From Numida meleagris (lineage: Eukaryota > Chordata > Aves > Galliformes > Numididae): a stretch of 64,000 nucleotides of DNA. This document shows, one piece after another, positions 12,601 through 26,100 of the stretch. The first letter of the stretch is position 1, and each line of letters begins with the position of its first letter. The stretch is taken from the NCBI RefSeq assembly GCF_002078875.1, contig NC_034410.1:44002202-44066201 (forward strand), given 5' to 3'. Both the position numbers and the translations under genes were made by a program. Under the pieces are notes generated by a model. The model was not told where the DNA came from, did no database searches, and worked only from the letters and a program-made list of their open reading frames with translations.

Positions 12601-15600
12601 CAGATCACAGGGGCACTTCTACAGCTGCACTGTCTGAGCAGCCTGCCCGGGAAACACAAGGTTCAGACAATTTGGAAAAACTTCAAGGCGTGACTTGAAG
12701 AGATTGAGAGCTTGCTTATTCCCATCTAATTCACTAAGGGACAGATGACTGAGGACCTTGAACAAATCACGATTTCAATGGCAGCAATCTTGCTGGGCTT
12801 ACTTTGCTAGAAAACTGCAGCATCAGATCAAATGCCCCTTTCTGCTTTTGTTCTTTATCTGCTAATGCTGTCCCAAGCATGGACAGATGGGTTAAAATTC
12901 ATGCTGACATATATGGAAAATGAACTGTTGGAGCTGAGTGAACACACAAAACTTGTGTGATAACCCTTTGGATAAAACAGAGCTTTGCAACCCTTCTGCC
13001 AGGTGACGTGTTTGGCAGTGAAGAGGGTTCAGATATCTGACATGCCTCCAAACCTCTCAACCCCTAAAACAAACCTTAAATTAGCCTGGCTTGAGATCTT
13101 GATCAGACACTTGGGAGACTAGCTTACATTGCCTGGGCTGAACAAAACCTCTCCACTTACAGCAATCAGCTAGCTGGAAGCCTCTGTCTGGCTGGACCAC
13201 TCAGACAGGTGCTGCTGAGCTCCTGGGCAGAGAATCCGAGGCTCCCAGTCACTTGAGCCCACCGTAGAAGCAGATGCTCTTCTGGTCCTCCCTCTTTCTC
13301 TCTACTCATCCAGCCATCCATCCCTCACAGGACTGATCGGAGAGGGATTTACTATCTACCATTTGCCTCTTCTTTGGAGACTCAGATGCATGGTCATGGG
13401 ACTGCAACTTGACAAGGCACCACATTTCAGCTGAGATGCAGGACACATGCATGGCATAAACTAAATCAGATGTAGCCATTGAGCGCTATAGCTACAGGGA
13501 AGGGCATCATGGTTTGATTTACATGCAATACCTTGTGAAACCAGAGTACCTCAATGCTGTGCCGAAGACCTGAGGTATTAAAATTCATTCAAGAATTCAT
13601 TCATTCAAAGAGAGCGACTAAAAAATGGGTAAACAGAAGAATCAAAATCTTCTAAATATATTTGCCTTCACAAGCCATTTTGACTAGGGAACAAACAAAT
13701 GAAAACCCCAGGAGGCACCACAAGGCTTACCAGCACTGCAATTAAACTGTGAGTTGACAACATTTGGTTTTGCTAGCTCTGCTGTGGCTAAGCAAACAGA
13801 TGGCTTATATGATACTGAAAGAATTTTTTTTTAAATCTACTCAGAAGCCCTTCTCCATGTACGAGGCAGACCACGGGACTCATTTTCCATCCTCTTTTTT
13901 TGAGTGCATCAGTTTTTCAAAGTCTTGGTAAAGATTCAACTTGAGAGTCCTACAGCAATGCCTCTGGACCGCTATCAGCATACTACACAACCGCCGGAAC
14001 AATTCAATAGGCATCTCCTTTATGCAGCGCTACAGGGAGATTTCAAAGCCCCTCCAATTGCAAAGGAGCACCAGTAATCATGCCCTGTGAAGCCTGAGGA
14101 TGTTCATGAGCTACTCCTTGCATCTGCAGTAAATTACCAGCAGTATTCGGTGACTAAACATCCACGGAGTCCTTCCATGTAATTTTATTAAGAAACCTAA
14201 TTAAAATGGTGTCGGTTGAGCAATTAGTCCCTGATGGTCTCTCAGGCAATCACAGGTGTGCTTACAATCTCTAGCCGTGCAGAGTGCATCACAGTGCCTT
14301 GCTAGCAGTGGCAGGTCTAAAAGAAATTCCCCCCTTCTCAAACAGGTTCCCCCACTGTGGCCTAGCCAAATCTCATTGCTACCTGAATGTGGCCCTGACA
14401 AGCACAGTTTTTCCTGTCGTCTAATGTCTAGCCAGACTGCATAATTTCCTGCTGCTACAGTATAATGGACTAATGCCATCAGATCACGATTCTCCTTAAA
14501 CTTCTTGGTGGCAGCAGGACACCAGGTTCATGGCAAGGCCCCTGCCCTGGCACAGGAGCTTACAGGTGAGTCCCACTCAGCTCGTTGAGGGTTACCCTGC
14601 AGCCCATGGGTCCCACCAACACCAGCATCCCCTGTGACCACTGGATAAGACTGCCAGGACAAATGCACCAACTAGGGCCTGGGGGGCACTTGTTCTAATT
14701 TACCAGAAATACTGATTGTGTTATAATTAAATTGCAGTCTAATTTTGCTTGACTACAACAGATAGAACACAAAACTACAGAAATTAAGACACGTAGAATG
14801 GAAACTGCACTAAATTCCAGTTGGAATATAAAGCCAGAGTTAGGCTGGTTAAAGAAGTGTTGCAATAGACCAGTATCACATTCAGCACTAACTGTGGAAA
14901 TGGATATTTGGGGACCTAAAAATGGCATAGTTTTTTTTTTTTTTTAATTTCCCTAATGCTATATCTGTTGCCCTGGACTTCAATTAAATGGATAAAAGCT
15001 GTGATTGCTGGGTGACAGTCACTGTGGGCTCAGTTTTTTCAGACATGCTCACAGACTTTTGGATTTAGACAGGGAGCAGAAGCCCATGCTTCTAATGGCC
15101 ATTTTTTGACTGTCATATTTCTTCCCTCTTGCCAGACCAGCTTTTTATTTAGCATGTTGTAGAAAAGTCAGCTCATTGTGCAGAGCAGTGATCAAAGGTG
15201 TTCATTGTGCAAGGCCTAGAACTAGGTCATTCAGTTCCCCACCAGATTTAATCATCTCTCTCTTTTATTAGCAAGCTCTGCAGGAAAGGTGGCTTGTTAC
15301 ATTCCTTGGGCCATTCCATCGAAATGAAAGCCTTCATTGCTTCAGTCTATGCAAAATCATGATATAAAGTTCTGTTTAACGCTGGAGAGCCCATTCCTGG
15401 AGGTACCAGCTGTCATGCCATGCTGGCTGTAGAGCTCATGCTTTACTGTAACGATTATACCTTTCTGAAAGCTGCTGTATGGGGGGAGCTGAAAATTATT
15501 TAAACCATTCTCCATACACAACAGGGACGAGAGACTGCAACAGCAGCGTTAGCAGCACGAATATTCCCTATAGATCTTTTCTTTCTGCTATCTCCACCAC

Positions 15601-18600
15601 TAGTGACTAAATCCACGCCTACGTGGGGATGCAAGCTTTAACACACCCCAATTCCTGATACCATTCCCTTTGTGGCACTGCATTGGTGACATGGCACCTA
15701 CAGCTTTCACTTGAAAATAATCCTAGAGGATCAGCTTCATCTGCGTTGGCCATTGCTGAGTTTACGTTGTGGTAAAATGTACACCCCTGGTTTCTTCCAG
15801 GATTTTAAGGGAAGGGCAGCTCACAAGCACTCATCTTCCCACTGATAAAACATACCGCTTCCAACAGTGATGCTAGAATTGCAAGTATACAATGAATGAC
15901 CTTCTCAGGAGATATAAAACATAGTGAGGCTTTATTGCTCACCAGTGAAAAGTAGCGTGGTTTGGAAATTAGTCTGCAGACTTTCCAAGATCACAACTGG
16001 CACCGCTGCTCTGAAAGCTGGGCTGCAGAAGGGTGACTGGATAGAGCTGTAGACTGAAAGCTGCAGGACCTCCCCAAAAGACATTTTTTCTTTTCACTAA
16101 CAAACCCACATGAGGTTAATGTGCAGAGAGCTATTAATCCTCATACAAACAGATCATTTTTCAGTTCATTAAACATTATTGCTAAACTACCAGCAACTCT
16201 TCCTCCATTAGTCACCCCTAAGAAGAGCCGCTCACAACTATATGGGAGCAGAAATAGATATTAAGCTGTTTCATCCAATGAAATCTTATGCTGTACGGGA
16301 TTTTTTTTTTTGTTATTATGTGGTTTCTTTGGTGGGGGCAGACAGTGAAACTTGGTTTGACTACACTGAAGTATTTCATTAATGCTGAAGAGGTGTATTT
16401 ATTCAGTTCAGGAAATATTTGTTTTACACTTCCAGAACATATAGGAACAGCAGAGCTGACCGACCTCTTCCCCTCTCCTCCCTTCCATCACCTTCCTCAA
16501 CTCTTGCCTTGCAGCAGTATAAAAATGCAGCCCTGTGCCTCTTCACCTTACTCAGTGGTTCCTTAGGAGAGGCCTCTGCAGGCCCTTTGCCTGAAGCCTG
16601 AATTTCAGCTCCTGTGTGCAGGAGGTCTTCTCTGCACCCTGCTTGTGCTGCTAGTTGGGATGTGGAGAACTGTGGTTTGAAGGATGTGGTGAAGGAAGAA
16701 GGCAATCAGATGAATAGTTTATTTTGGTGAATCTTTTCCCACCCTGACTCTGAAGAGCAAAAGAAAAAAAAAAAAATTATTTCTAGTATGAAAAGAACAA
16801 GCTGAGGAGGAATGTCTGGGGCCGGTTAAGAAATTACAGGAATCTTAGAAATCTGATAAAATGCAAAGATACCTCTGAGAACACTTTAGACCCTGCCGAT
16901 CTGAGTTATTAAATTAAATTAATTTTACTTGCAGAAGATATTTGCTCAAAAATCTAACCAAATTATGACTTTCAGATCTAGCCCTTGGATGCCATTTCAA
17001 GTCTCCAAAACAGCTATTTGTGTTGTGAAACCTCAGTTTTTCATCCAAACCAATAACTGGCAGTCCAAGTTTCTTTACTGAGTAATCAACAGATTCATTT
17101 TTAGGCAGGTCACAGTCATAAAAGCTATGTCATGGTCCTGAGAATAACCCTTCCATTATGCAATGCAACCAGCTCTGTTCTTCAGCTAGGAGCCCAGTAA
17201 AGAATCTCACATGCACTGAAGATCCACACTTTTCAGCAAGTAACCAAGCCTACCTGTTTTTGGAATGTTAAAGTACCCACCTGTTTTCAGGAACAGGAGA
17301 GGGAATTTACACAAAATGCTTAGGCTGCTACACTAGCTGAAATTGAGCCCATCCGACATGTAAAATGGCAGCATTTCCATTAAACTGACCGAGGCTGGCC
17401 TATGTAGCTCCAAATGGCTTTCTCACTGATATCTAGGCTGATGCTCTCAGCCCATAAGTTTTATGACAAGTCCTTACGTACAGAAGTGCGCAATGCTTGA
17501 GTCATGCTTACAGCTTTAATCTAGGCCAGGAATGAAGTCGGTAAGGATTACACTAATCTTTCGAACAATTTGTTTGGCTTGGGATTCTGTATCTAGTAAT
17601 CAATACATTCCAGAATTAAGTGACATGCCTGCAAGTCCTTGCTTCTGAGGGAACCTGTATACTTTCCAAACACGCAAGACAGTTCCAGTCATTTGGTTTC
17701 CTGAAATGGAACTTGAGGAGAGGATTAGGAGAGCTTTGGGCAAAGAATGGATATATAATTAGGCATCTGGAGTCCCACAGCAATCAATAGGCTCTCAGGC
17801 ACCTGAGAGACAGGCTGGAGCCTGCCCTTAAGCACTACTGGCAGTTTCCAAAAGGGGTCTAAGCAGCAGTTAACTGGCTGTACAGGCTGCATCCACTTCT
17901 GTGTTCACAGCCAGCAGTAATGCCAGCGGAAGGGAACTATGTCCTAAATCCTAAATTTTGCCTGTGCTCACCTTCATACCTCTTACATCACACTGGGAGG
18001 CAGGCAGACTACCTAACGCCAGTGCCATCAAACACTAAGATTCTGAAACCCAGTTCTTAAACTCACATCCAATGCCTACTTTCATAATATTTGGAGAGAG
18101 GCAGGCACTAGCTTGTGATGTTGAACGGTGTCTAGTGCCATAGGCTCCTACTATTGTAAGGAGCATGTTCATTCTGAGTAAAAGTGACTCCATTTTAGTG
18201 GCACCATGCCATCAGATCTTACTCTGTCATAGAATCACAGCTTCAATTTCCCAGCTTTATCAATAGACCACCTTATTTCTCTCTCAAGTATGATAGTTGG
18301 ATCACTTTAAGACTGCTCTGAACGCAGGCAGGATCAGTGTCTGAGTTACCAGTGTGAGCTCAGTGCCATTTTCCTGCTGTTAGTTGCTTTCCCTCCTTTT
18401 CCTGCTTCCCATTTGCAGTTGACATTTTTGGCACCTTGTCCCAGAGGCGCTCAGTGTTCCTGCCCCAGGAATAATTAGCTGCTTCCCGTGGGGCCATGCT
18501 GAGGCAGCTGTAGTCTTGCAGAACTAAGTGTCCTTGAGCACGCAGCAAGCTACAATTGCCATACTTGAGAGTGACGTTAACCAGAATGACCTGAACCGCT

Positions 18601-19154
18601 CTATGAGCTCAGCAGCCCCAAAAGGAAGAGACATCTCAACCAGAAGAGTAGGTCACCTTTCCTCAAGGCTAACATTTCAGCAGCCTCTGAAGCTTTCCAC
18701 ATAGTTAATCTTAATGGAACTAAAATGCTCACAATAGAAGGAAAAAAATACATCTTTCAGAACCTTCTTACATTTCAGGAAATGCTATTGATTTATATAT
18801 TTGGAATGGTATTTATATACTTTTCCCCATACGGCATCAGAAAGCCTTCCACATGTGAACTGAAGATGTTAAGCTACATTTTGGATTACAGCTTGTTCTG
18901 CAGTGTGACTGCATGGGATGGCAGCAGAAAGGCAGCAGCAGGTGGAACCTACTTATGTCTTCCAGCTGTGGTCTGAGATCTTAACAGTGATGACATCAGA
19001 TAGGTCATTTAGCAGGTAAGACAGCTGGAGGGGAGTACCTCATTCTCATGGAGCACACTTTCAGGTCCCTGGAAGTGAACCAACCAAATTTCTCTAGCCA
19101 ATATTGGAGAGGGACTGATACCTTTTCTTCTATCATCGAGCCTTGGCTACACTT
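9641..19154. other. Long intergenic stretch without recognised genes
   Basis: About 9.5 kb of mostly unique, A/T-rich sequence. I found no splice-bounded coding exon, rRNA or tRNA. The open frames are short, mutually overlapping and without motifs. Minor features are a 15-T run at 14931-14945, an A run near 16764-16776, and a weak CR1-like gtcatagaatcacag near 18227. Confidence 0.45.
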
Positions 19155-20180
19155 CTGTATCCAGGAAGTGGTGGTCAGTGGCTCAGCATCAGGATGGAAA
19201 TCAGTGATGAGTGGTGTCCCTCAGGAGTCAGTACTGGGACCGATACTCTTTAGTATCTTCATCAGTGACATGGACAGCGAAATCAAATGCACCCTCAGCA
19301 AGTTTGCAGATGACACCAAGCTGTGCGGTGCAGTTGACACACCTAGGGAAAGGATGCCATCCAGAGGGACCTAGACAGGCTCAAGCAGTGGGCCCAGGAG
19401 AACCTCATGAGGTTAAACAAATCTAAGTGCAAGGTCTTACACCTGCTTCATGGCAACCCCACTATCAGTACAAGCTGGGGGATGTAAGGATGGAGCACAG
19501 CCCTGCAGAAAAAGACTTAGGGGTACTGGTGGATGGCAAGCTGGACATGAGGCAGCAGTGTGTCCTTGCAGCCCAGACAGCCAACTGTATCCTGGGCTGC
19601 ATCAAAAGAAGCGTGGCCAGCAGGGCGAGGGAGGTGATCCTGCCCCTCTGCTCTGGTGAGGCCTCACCAGAGTACTGTGTCCAGATGTGGAGTCCACAGT
19701 ACAGGAGAGACATGGACCTGCTGGAGCACGTCCAGACGAGGGCCACAAAAATTATCCAGGGATTGGACACCTCTCCTATGAGGACAGGCTGAGAGCTGGG
19801 GCTGTTCAGCTTGGAGAAGAGAGGGCTCTGGGGAGATCCGATAGTGACTTTTCAGTATCTAAAAGGGGGCTATAAGAAAGAAGGGGACAGACTCTTTAGC
19901 AGGATCTGTTGCAACAGGACAAGGGGAAATTGTTACAAACAAAAAGAAGGGAGAATTAAATTGGATATAAGGAAAAAGTTTTTTACAATAAGGGTGGTGA
20001 GGCACAGGAACAGGTTGCCCAGAGAGGTGGTGAAAGCCCATCCTTGGAGACGTTCAGGATCAGGCTGGAGAGGGCTCTGAGCAAAGTGATCAAGCTGCAG
20101 GTGTCCCTATTCATTGCAGGGGAGTTGGACTAGATGGCCTTTAAGGGTCCCTTCCAACTCAAACGATTCTATGATTCTAT
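19155..20180 (+). mobile_element. CR1 LINE with reverse-transcriptase C-terminal half and intact 3' tail
   Basis: The first frame reads [26 protein letters not shown] and then SKFADDTKL. This covers the reverse-transcriptase motifs around the catalytic FADD box of CR1 ORF2. After a frameshift near 19370 the rest follows in other frames: [34 protein letters not shown] and RHRNRLPREVV. The copy ends with the CR1 3' region and repeats of the attctatg type at 20166-20180. It is 5'-truncated and frameshifted, hence inactive. Confidence 0.92.
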
Positions 20181-20584
20181 ATACCAACTGCTGCAAAGAG
20201 AGGAAGGATATGTCTGTGCCTCTTTAGGGTCCCACTTGGAGGGTCTCTGCTCAAGGCAGGTACAAGTCAGAGAAGGTGCATCAGAGTGAGATGTACCTCT
20301 TCTGAGAAGCAGCGCTCACCACAGACCAGTGTTCTCTACTTACAGGTGGGAATTTTAATGCTACGTATCATGCTGACACTCTAACACTTACCAAGGAAAA
20401 TAAAACATTTTTCTCCCAAACAATTCACTTTTGCCTTCACATACAATTTCATGGTGCTACAATAGGGCACAGACAGAAGGGAAGCAATGTGAAAATATAT
20501 GAACAAACTATTTCAGCCTTGGAAGTAAAAGCAGCAGAGTGCATCTTTGCTGCAAACCATGTCCAACCAGCAGTCTTGTGAGCT

Positions 20585-20589
<5 letters not shown>

Positions 20590-20616
<27 letters not shown>
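20590..20616 (-). repeat. 27-base poly(T), poly(A) on minus strand
   Basis: An uninterrupted T run, the longest homopolymer in the window. Read on the minus strand it is a poly(A) that follows about 120 bases of unassigned sequence. It could be the tail of a small retroposed RNA or a simple repeat. Confidence 0.8.
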
Positions 20617-22409
20617 GTATTTCGTGGCTTTTCAGAAAGCCAGATTTGGTGCCATGCAAGCAGACACAGGACAATCTTGCCTGTGCTTTTGAGCAGTACA
20701 TGCTGGAAGCTCAGGTCATCTGAACAACTGCAAATCAGACCGTAATCAGACAAGCAGCTTTCCTCCCATGTCCCACGTTGTGATGAGGAGACTAAAAGCT
20801 CAATGTTTTATAGAGTACAACACCAACGTAATTTGTCACTTTTGTTTCTCATAGTATGGGGTATCTATCCTGCAGGAATGGGATTGAAACTGGTGATTGA
20901 ATGAAATACGCCACCAGGGATAACAAACAGCTGAGGGTTTTCGAACATTTGCTGACTCATCTATCAACCTGATAATGAACATATTTCCTTTGTTTTCAAG
21001 CACAAAAAGACAACCCAAACCAGGAAGTTTCCACTGCAGCTTACTGAATTTAAAGTTGAGCATGGACTCCGCTTGGACTTTTTCATCTTTTTTTCACCTT
21101 GCTACCAGAAAGCCCCCCACGACACAACCAAAAGAAAGGGAGACTAACAAATACCTTCAGCAAGGAAGATGAACTTCATTTTGAGTTAGTCTGATAGCTG
21201 GCAGGAAAAGTTGTTGCATGAGGAATGGGCAGTGAATAGCCCAGTCCAGTTCTCAAAATATAGGCAGGTTTTCTGTATCAATCCAGTGGGTCTTACGCTT
21301 CCTCGCCCCCCAAATTAGGTTTCAGTGACGTACATATATATGGTTTTATGGAACAGTGCTAGCTGAAATGAGCTACAAAATCACAGTGTGCCCCACCACC
21401 AGTCTGGAGAGCATCAAACACTGAGCCCAGCCTTTATAATGCACGCTAAGACAGTCCATGAGCCGAAGGGTCAGCATTCCTGCTTTCACTAGAAAAAAAA
21501 TCCAACAAGAGTCATGGAAACATATATACATAAATGTAAGAAAACAGGTTTTAAATTACTGACAGATTTACCTGGAGACATAACTTTGCACATGTCTGTG
21601 CTATATTCTGGCATGGCACGTAGTGCAATTGCATGCCCAGGGATTGGAACCAGGCTCTCGCTTGGTGCAAGTCATCTACCCATTTGATAGAACTGGCTCT
21701 GGAGTTTCACAAAGTTTGATTTCATGAACACAGTGTACTTCAGAATCTTGTAATCACATAATGTCATTGTACTGCTGCTAATGCCTCCTCAAAAAAAAAA
21801 AAGTTAATATACAAAAGGAAAGTTTCAGCTGTACAAAGTTACATTTATTCACCTGAATCTTGCTAAGGCCAAGGGAAAGACTGCTACGGACTCATAGCAG
21901 CTTCTGAATCAAGTGCTGAATTAGAAATCACTCTGCACAATTTCAGTTTAGAAAAAAATACAAGCTTCCTAGAAGATTGCACGGTGGTAAGTTTTAGCCT
22001 TTCCTTGCCAAAGTCACAGAAGTACTGTCCAACACTTATTCACCTGCTCAGAGCATTTTTCTCTTCCAAGACAGCTTAAATAAAAGCCAGTTATAGTTTT
22101 GACGTTACAGATTTTTAAAAAATGGTTTTCAAACTCTTCTTTAATTTATATCCACAGAAATCCAAAGAGCTGTGACTACTCAAGGATTCCATCTCTAATG
22201 GGCTGCTTCCACCTCTTACAGATACCTGTAAGTGCCCAGGCCGCCTGGGGTGGCACAGGAGAGGACTTCCAGCTATACAAACCTCTGACCCCTAGCAGGG
22301 CCTCTGCTGCCATCTCTCATTGTTTTAACTGCTTCTGCAGCGCTGGTTCCTTACAGCATTTTCCTGTAAACGCTGGGGCCTGGCATGCAGTCACTGCCAT
22401 TTTGCCCTT

Positions 22410-22433
22410 ACACACACACACACACACACACAC
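22410..22433 (+). repeat. (AC)12 microsatellite
   Basis: A perfect dinucleotide repeat, probably polymorphic. Confidence 0.95.
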
Positions 22434-23105
22434 CAAGTTTTCTCTCCTCCACCTTGGTCCAGCAGACCCATGCCCAACACCAATGCTCTTCTAAGCCTGC
22501 AAACACAAGACAACTGAGTGGACAAGAACCAACTCCTTCCCTCCAAAAGCAAATCTCTTCCCGCCAATTTCCCTCCCAGAACCATCTCGGAGGTGGTAGA
22601 AACTTGAGATGGACAAGGTCTATCTCTTTTTGTGGCCCTTTGCCGTTAGTTGACTTTAACTTAGTACAAAGACATTGTGGTCACTGTCACTGTGGCTTCT
22701 ACCAGTGAACTTTTCTCCTCTCTGTGCAAGGTGTGCAAGAGGCTGTGATGAGCACGCACTGAGCTACGCCGTGATGGCATAGGGAAGCCGCAGGGTACCA
22801 GCCATAGGGAAGGGGTACATCTAAGGACAGATCTCTGATCCTTTTCCTCTCAGGTAGAAGAAATTTCTTCTGGGGTACAATTTCACACAGGTTATGAGTG
22901 CACAATCACCTGGGAATTTTACCAAAATTTCCCCCTCTGCATTCCCTGGTTTGTTGTCACGCTCAGCATGTACTGTCTTCCAGTGCCATCTAGGGATATA
23001 GACTGGAAACAGCAAGCAGACGTTTACATAAGCTTTAATCAAAACATATTTCCAGTTGATAAAATGGGTTGGTTTGACAGAGACTAGTTATTTAGTTGCT
23101 TTTGG

Positions 23106-23124
23106 AAAAAAAAAAAAAAAAAAA
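23106..23124 (+). repeat. 19-base poly(A)
   Basis: A homopolymer run with no AATAAA immediately upstream, so it is treated as a simple repeat. Confidence 0.8.
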
Positions 23125-26100
23125 GGCCAGGAGCCCCATTTCCTCCCAAAGATGTCAAAAACCCTTTTCTGTAATCTCACGATAACTATTTGTTATCAGT
23201 CACTTCAATCCCATTTATTGCACGCAACGGATGGTAGACAAGTAAGCACACACCACAGAAGCCAGCTCAACCCGGGCAGCACCACGCCTGCCAAAAGCTC
23301 ACACAGTCCATACTGTGTCTTACTGCAAGAAGATCTGTAAGAAAGCACTGCTTAGGGGATGATTTAGAGCAGAGATAAACACAAGAAACCCTCTGGGAAA
23401 GAAACGCCTGTTACATAATGTAAGAGAGGCTTCTATATTAATAGTTGGTTTACAGAAACATAGCCCCACAAGTCAGGCACTTGAAGATTATCACATTACC
23501 TCTTTGTATTCAATTGTTTCCCCTAAGCTTCCCTTTTAAAGCCTTCTTAATGCCTTCCTCCTGCAAACGTATGAGTATTAGCAGTTCAAAATTGACTTAA
23601 GAGATAGCTGCCAAGATACCAGAAACTAATCTGAGATTAGAGATCATCTCTAGTGATTTAGGTGAGGTGGGAGTCCACTGAGTAAAGAGAGTGAAGGGTA
23701 CAGCCTAGACAATTCCAAGTATCACATCACCTTTTTTGCTTAACACCCTGTAGAGCCTTGAGACAGCAGTGTAAAAGTGGGATTGCCATTTTAAGCAATC
23801 AATTGAGCAAGTTTCCTTTGCATTCCCACTGCCTGCAGCCTCATCCAGCAGCAGGCAGCTGCTAGCAACAGGGTATTTCCATTTTGTGTATAAAATGATG
23901 TCCTCAGATGCCCACATGTTGTCTGTTTGTCAGCCTTGCCCATTTCCAGTTTTGCAGGGCTTTCTTTCCCCTCAACTGCAAATCTCCACATTGGAGAACA
24001 GGCAAGTTTCCTCATTCAGAGGGTACTGCCCTGCAGTTGTCAGCATGTCTTATCGGGCAGACAAAAAATAATTGAAGGTCTATAACAACACACCCACAAC
24101 AAGCGTCCAGCTCCATCAGATCACATACTCTGACCAGCATGTTCTGGTAGTTTAGATTTATTGCTGGATACACAGCTGCGTATCAAGCTGACTGCTATCA
24201 AAACCAGCTAAGGCCTGGAAACTGCACAGCTGCTCCTGCACAGAGCAAGGCAGGAGCCAGCAGATGTATCGGCTTCAGGTGGGGTGACCCAAAGGGCTCT
24301 GCACTGCACTGTGGTACTGACGCCTTCTTCCTCCTCACTCCCTGAAGAAAACGCTGTTGCATTATGCACTCACCTTCCAGTGTTACTGAACAATGACTTG
24401 GTTTCACTGTGACTTTATTCTAAGAAGAAAGAAACAAGTTACAGACCCCACGAGATGCCCCTCACAGGCAAGCAACATTCCACCAGTGTTACCAAGTACA
24501 GATGTGTTGATACCATTGATGCATGTTGATGTAGCCCATCAATCATCAAGAGATAACCCCATCACTGGAGACACTAAGCAGCTAAGGCTGCTTCCTCTAC
24601 AACGGGGGCTGCCCTTAGTTGATTTTTCCAGCAAGACTCTTTGGTATAGACTATTTCTAATCCTTCTCACTGAAAAACTATTCTAGGGTTATACATCAGC
24701 GTATCTGACATTTGCTGGGTCCCCCTAAATGAGCACAATCCTAGTTGACACCACGGACAGCTACCGAAACAACTGCAGTACCCCCTCTTGTGGAGTCAGG
24801 AGCCCCATCCCGATACCCAGGAGCTGTCTGTCTGTACTGCAGGAACAATGCTGTTTCCATACCTTATGTGAGGGACCACAAACAGCTACAGCTGAATCTC
24901 ATCTTCAATGAGCATGGCCATTCTACCTGCAACCACATCCATAGAATGCAGCTACTCTAACTGATGTTTCGATATAATACATAGATTAAGGTGGCGTTTT
25001 CTTTCCCCCCTGCATACTCATAGCAGAGATGGCTTAAAATGTGGGGAAAAAAATATTATACACACAAGTACTACTATCCGACCCAAAATTCACTTCAGAA
25101 ATGTGGAGTTGCATTTCACAGATGTCACATTCTAAAACAGCTGAGACCAAACTTGTGCACGCATCAGTGGCTTCATTTTAAAACACTGCTTATTCAAGAA
25201 ATTGGATGATCTTCTACCTAAAATTTCAGACCTCACGCCAATAGTCACTGTCTTGTTTTAGAGCTACGATCATCCCAGAACAAGTCACAATGCTTTTAAG
25301 TCAGTTAACATGGCTTACAGCAGAAATTTACAAGTGGAAATGTAACATTCCTTGAAGAAATCAGAAGCTCTATTACAAGAGGATCATATACATCACCATT
25401 AAATGGTACTTTTATCTTCTGCCAAATAAAGAAAAACCAACCCTTTCTTACTAGTATTAAAATTCCATTTGCTTTAGGAAAAAAAAACATACATAAAACA
25501 ACATTGGTACATTTTATTTCAAAAGTTTGTTGTCTCAACTCTCTAGCAATATGTTAATACAGGTTACGGCTTGTCCAAATAATTATCAAGTGGCCTGTCA
25601 CATTCTTTAACTTTTTCAACAGTCTCATACATATACTCACATAATAAGAGATAAGGCTGAGCCAAATTAAACAAGGGCGTCACATGTAAACTCTGTACCC
25701 TGGAGCCTTCCAGGAGGATTAAGAACTGCTGACTGGATCTCAAAGTACCTGTCCTATACTGCAAAATTAGAGCAGTACAGTCTGTAACAGGGCAGCACAT
25801 GAGATGAGATCTTACACAAACTATAACCAGGGCATCGTGCTACAGCAGGGGGCACTGCCTCACCCCTGTGTACTGGTGGTCTGTGAATACATTATGCATC
25901 CATAGGGCAATGGCATACTCATTAGTCAGGATGGCAGAAGGGGGCAAATGCAGAACTCCACTTAGTTTTTAGATATATAGGACAAGCTCCCAACTACTGT
26001 TCGTAACTTTTATGATGGGTTTAAATGCATTCAGAATCTTAAATGCCAAGCTCTCTGGGAAATTATATATTTTTAAAGACACACAAACAGGAATAGCAAT

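Noticed and set aside
18227..18260. CR1 3'-terminal fragment (gtcatagaatcacag)
   Set aside because: Only about 15 bases match; too short to call.
21630..21690. tRNA or tRNA-SINE on the minus strand (GGTTCCAATCC B-box-like)
   Set aside because: The B-box core differs at a key position, there is no convincing A box or cloverleaf, and no A-rich tail.
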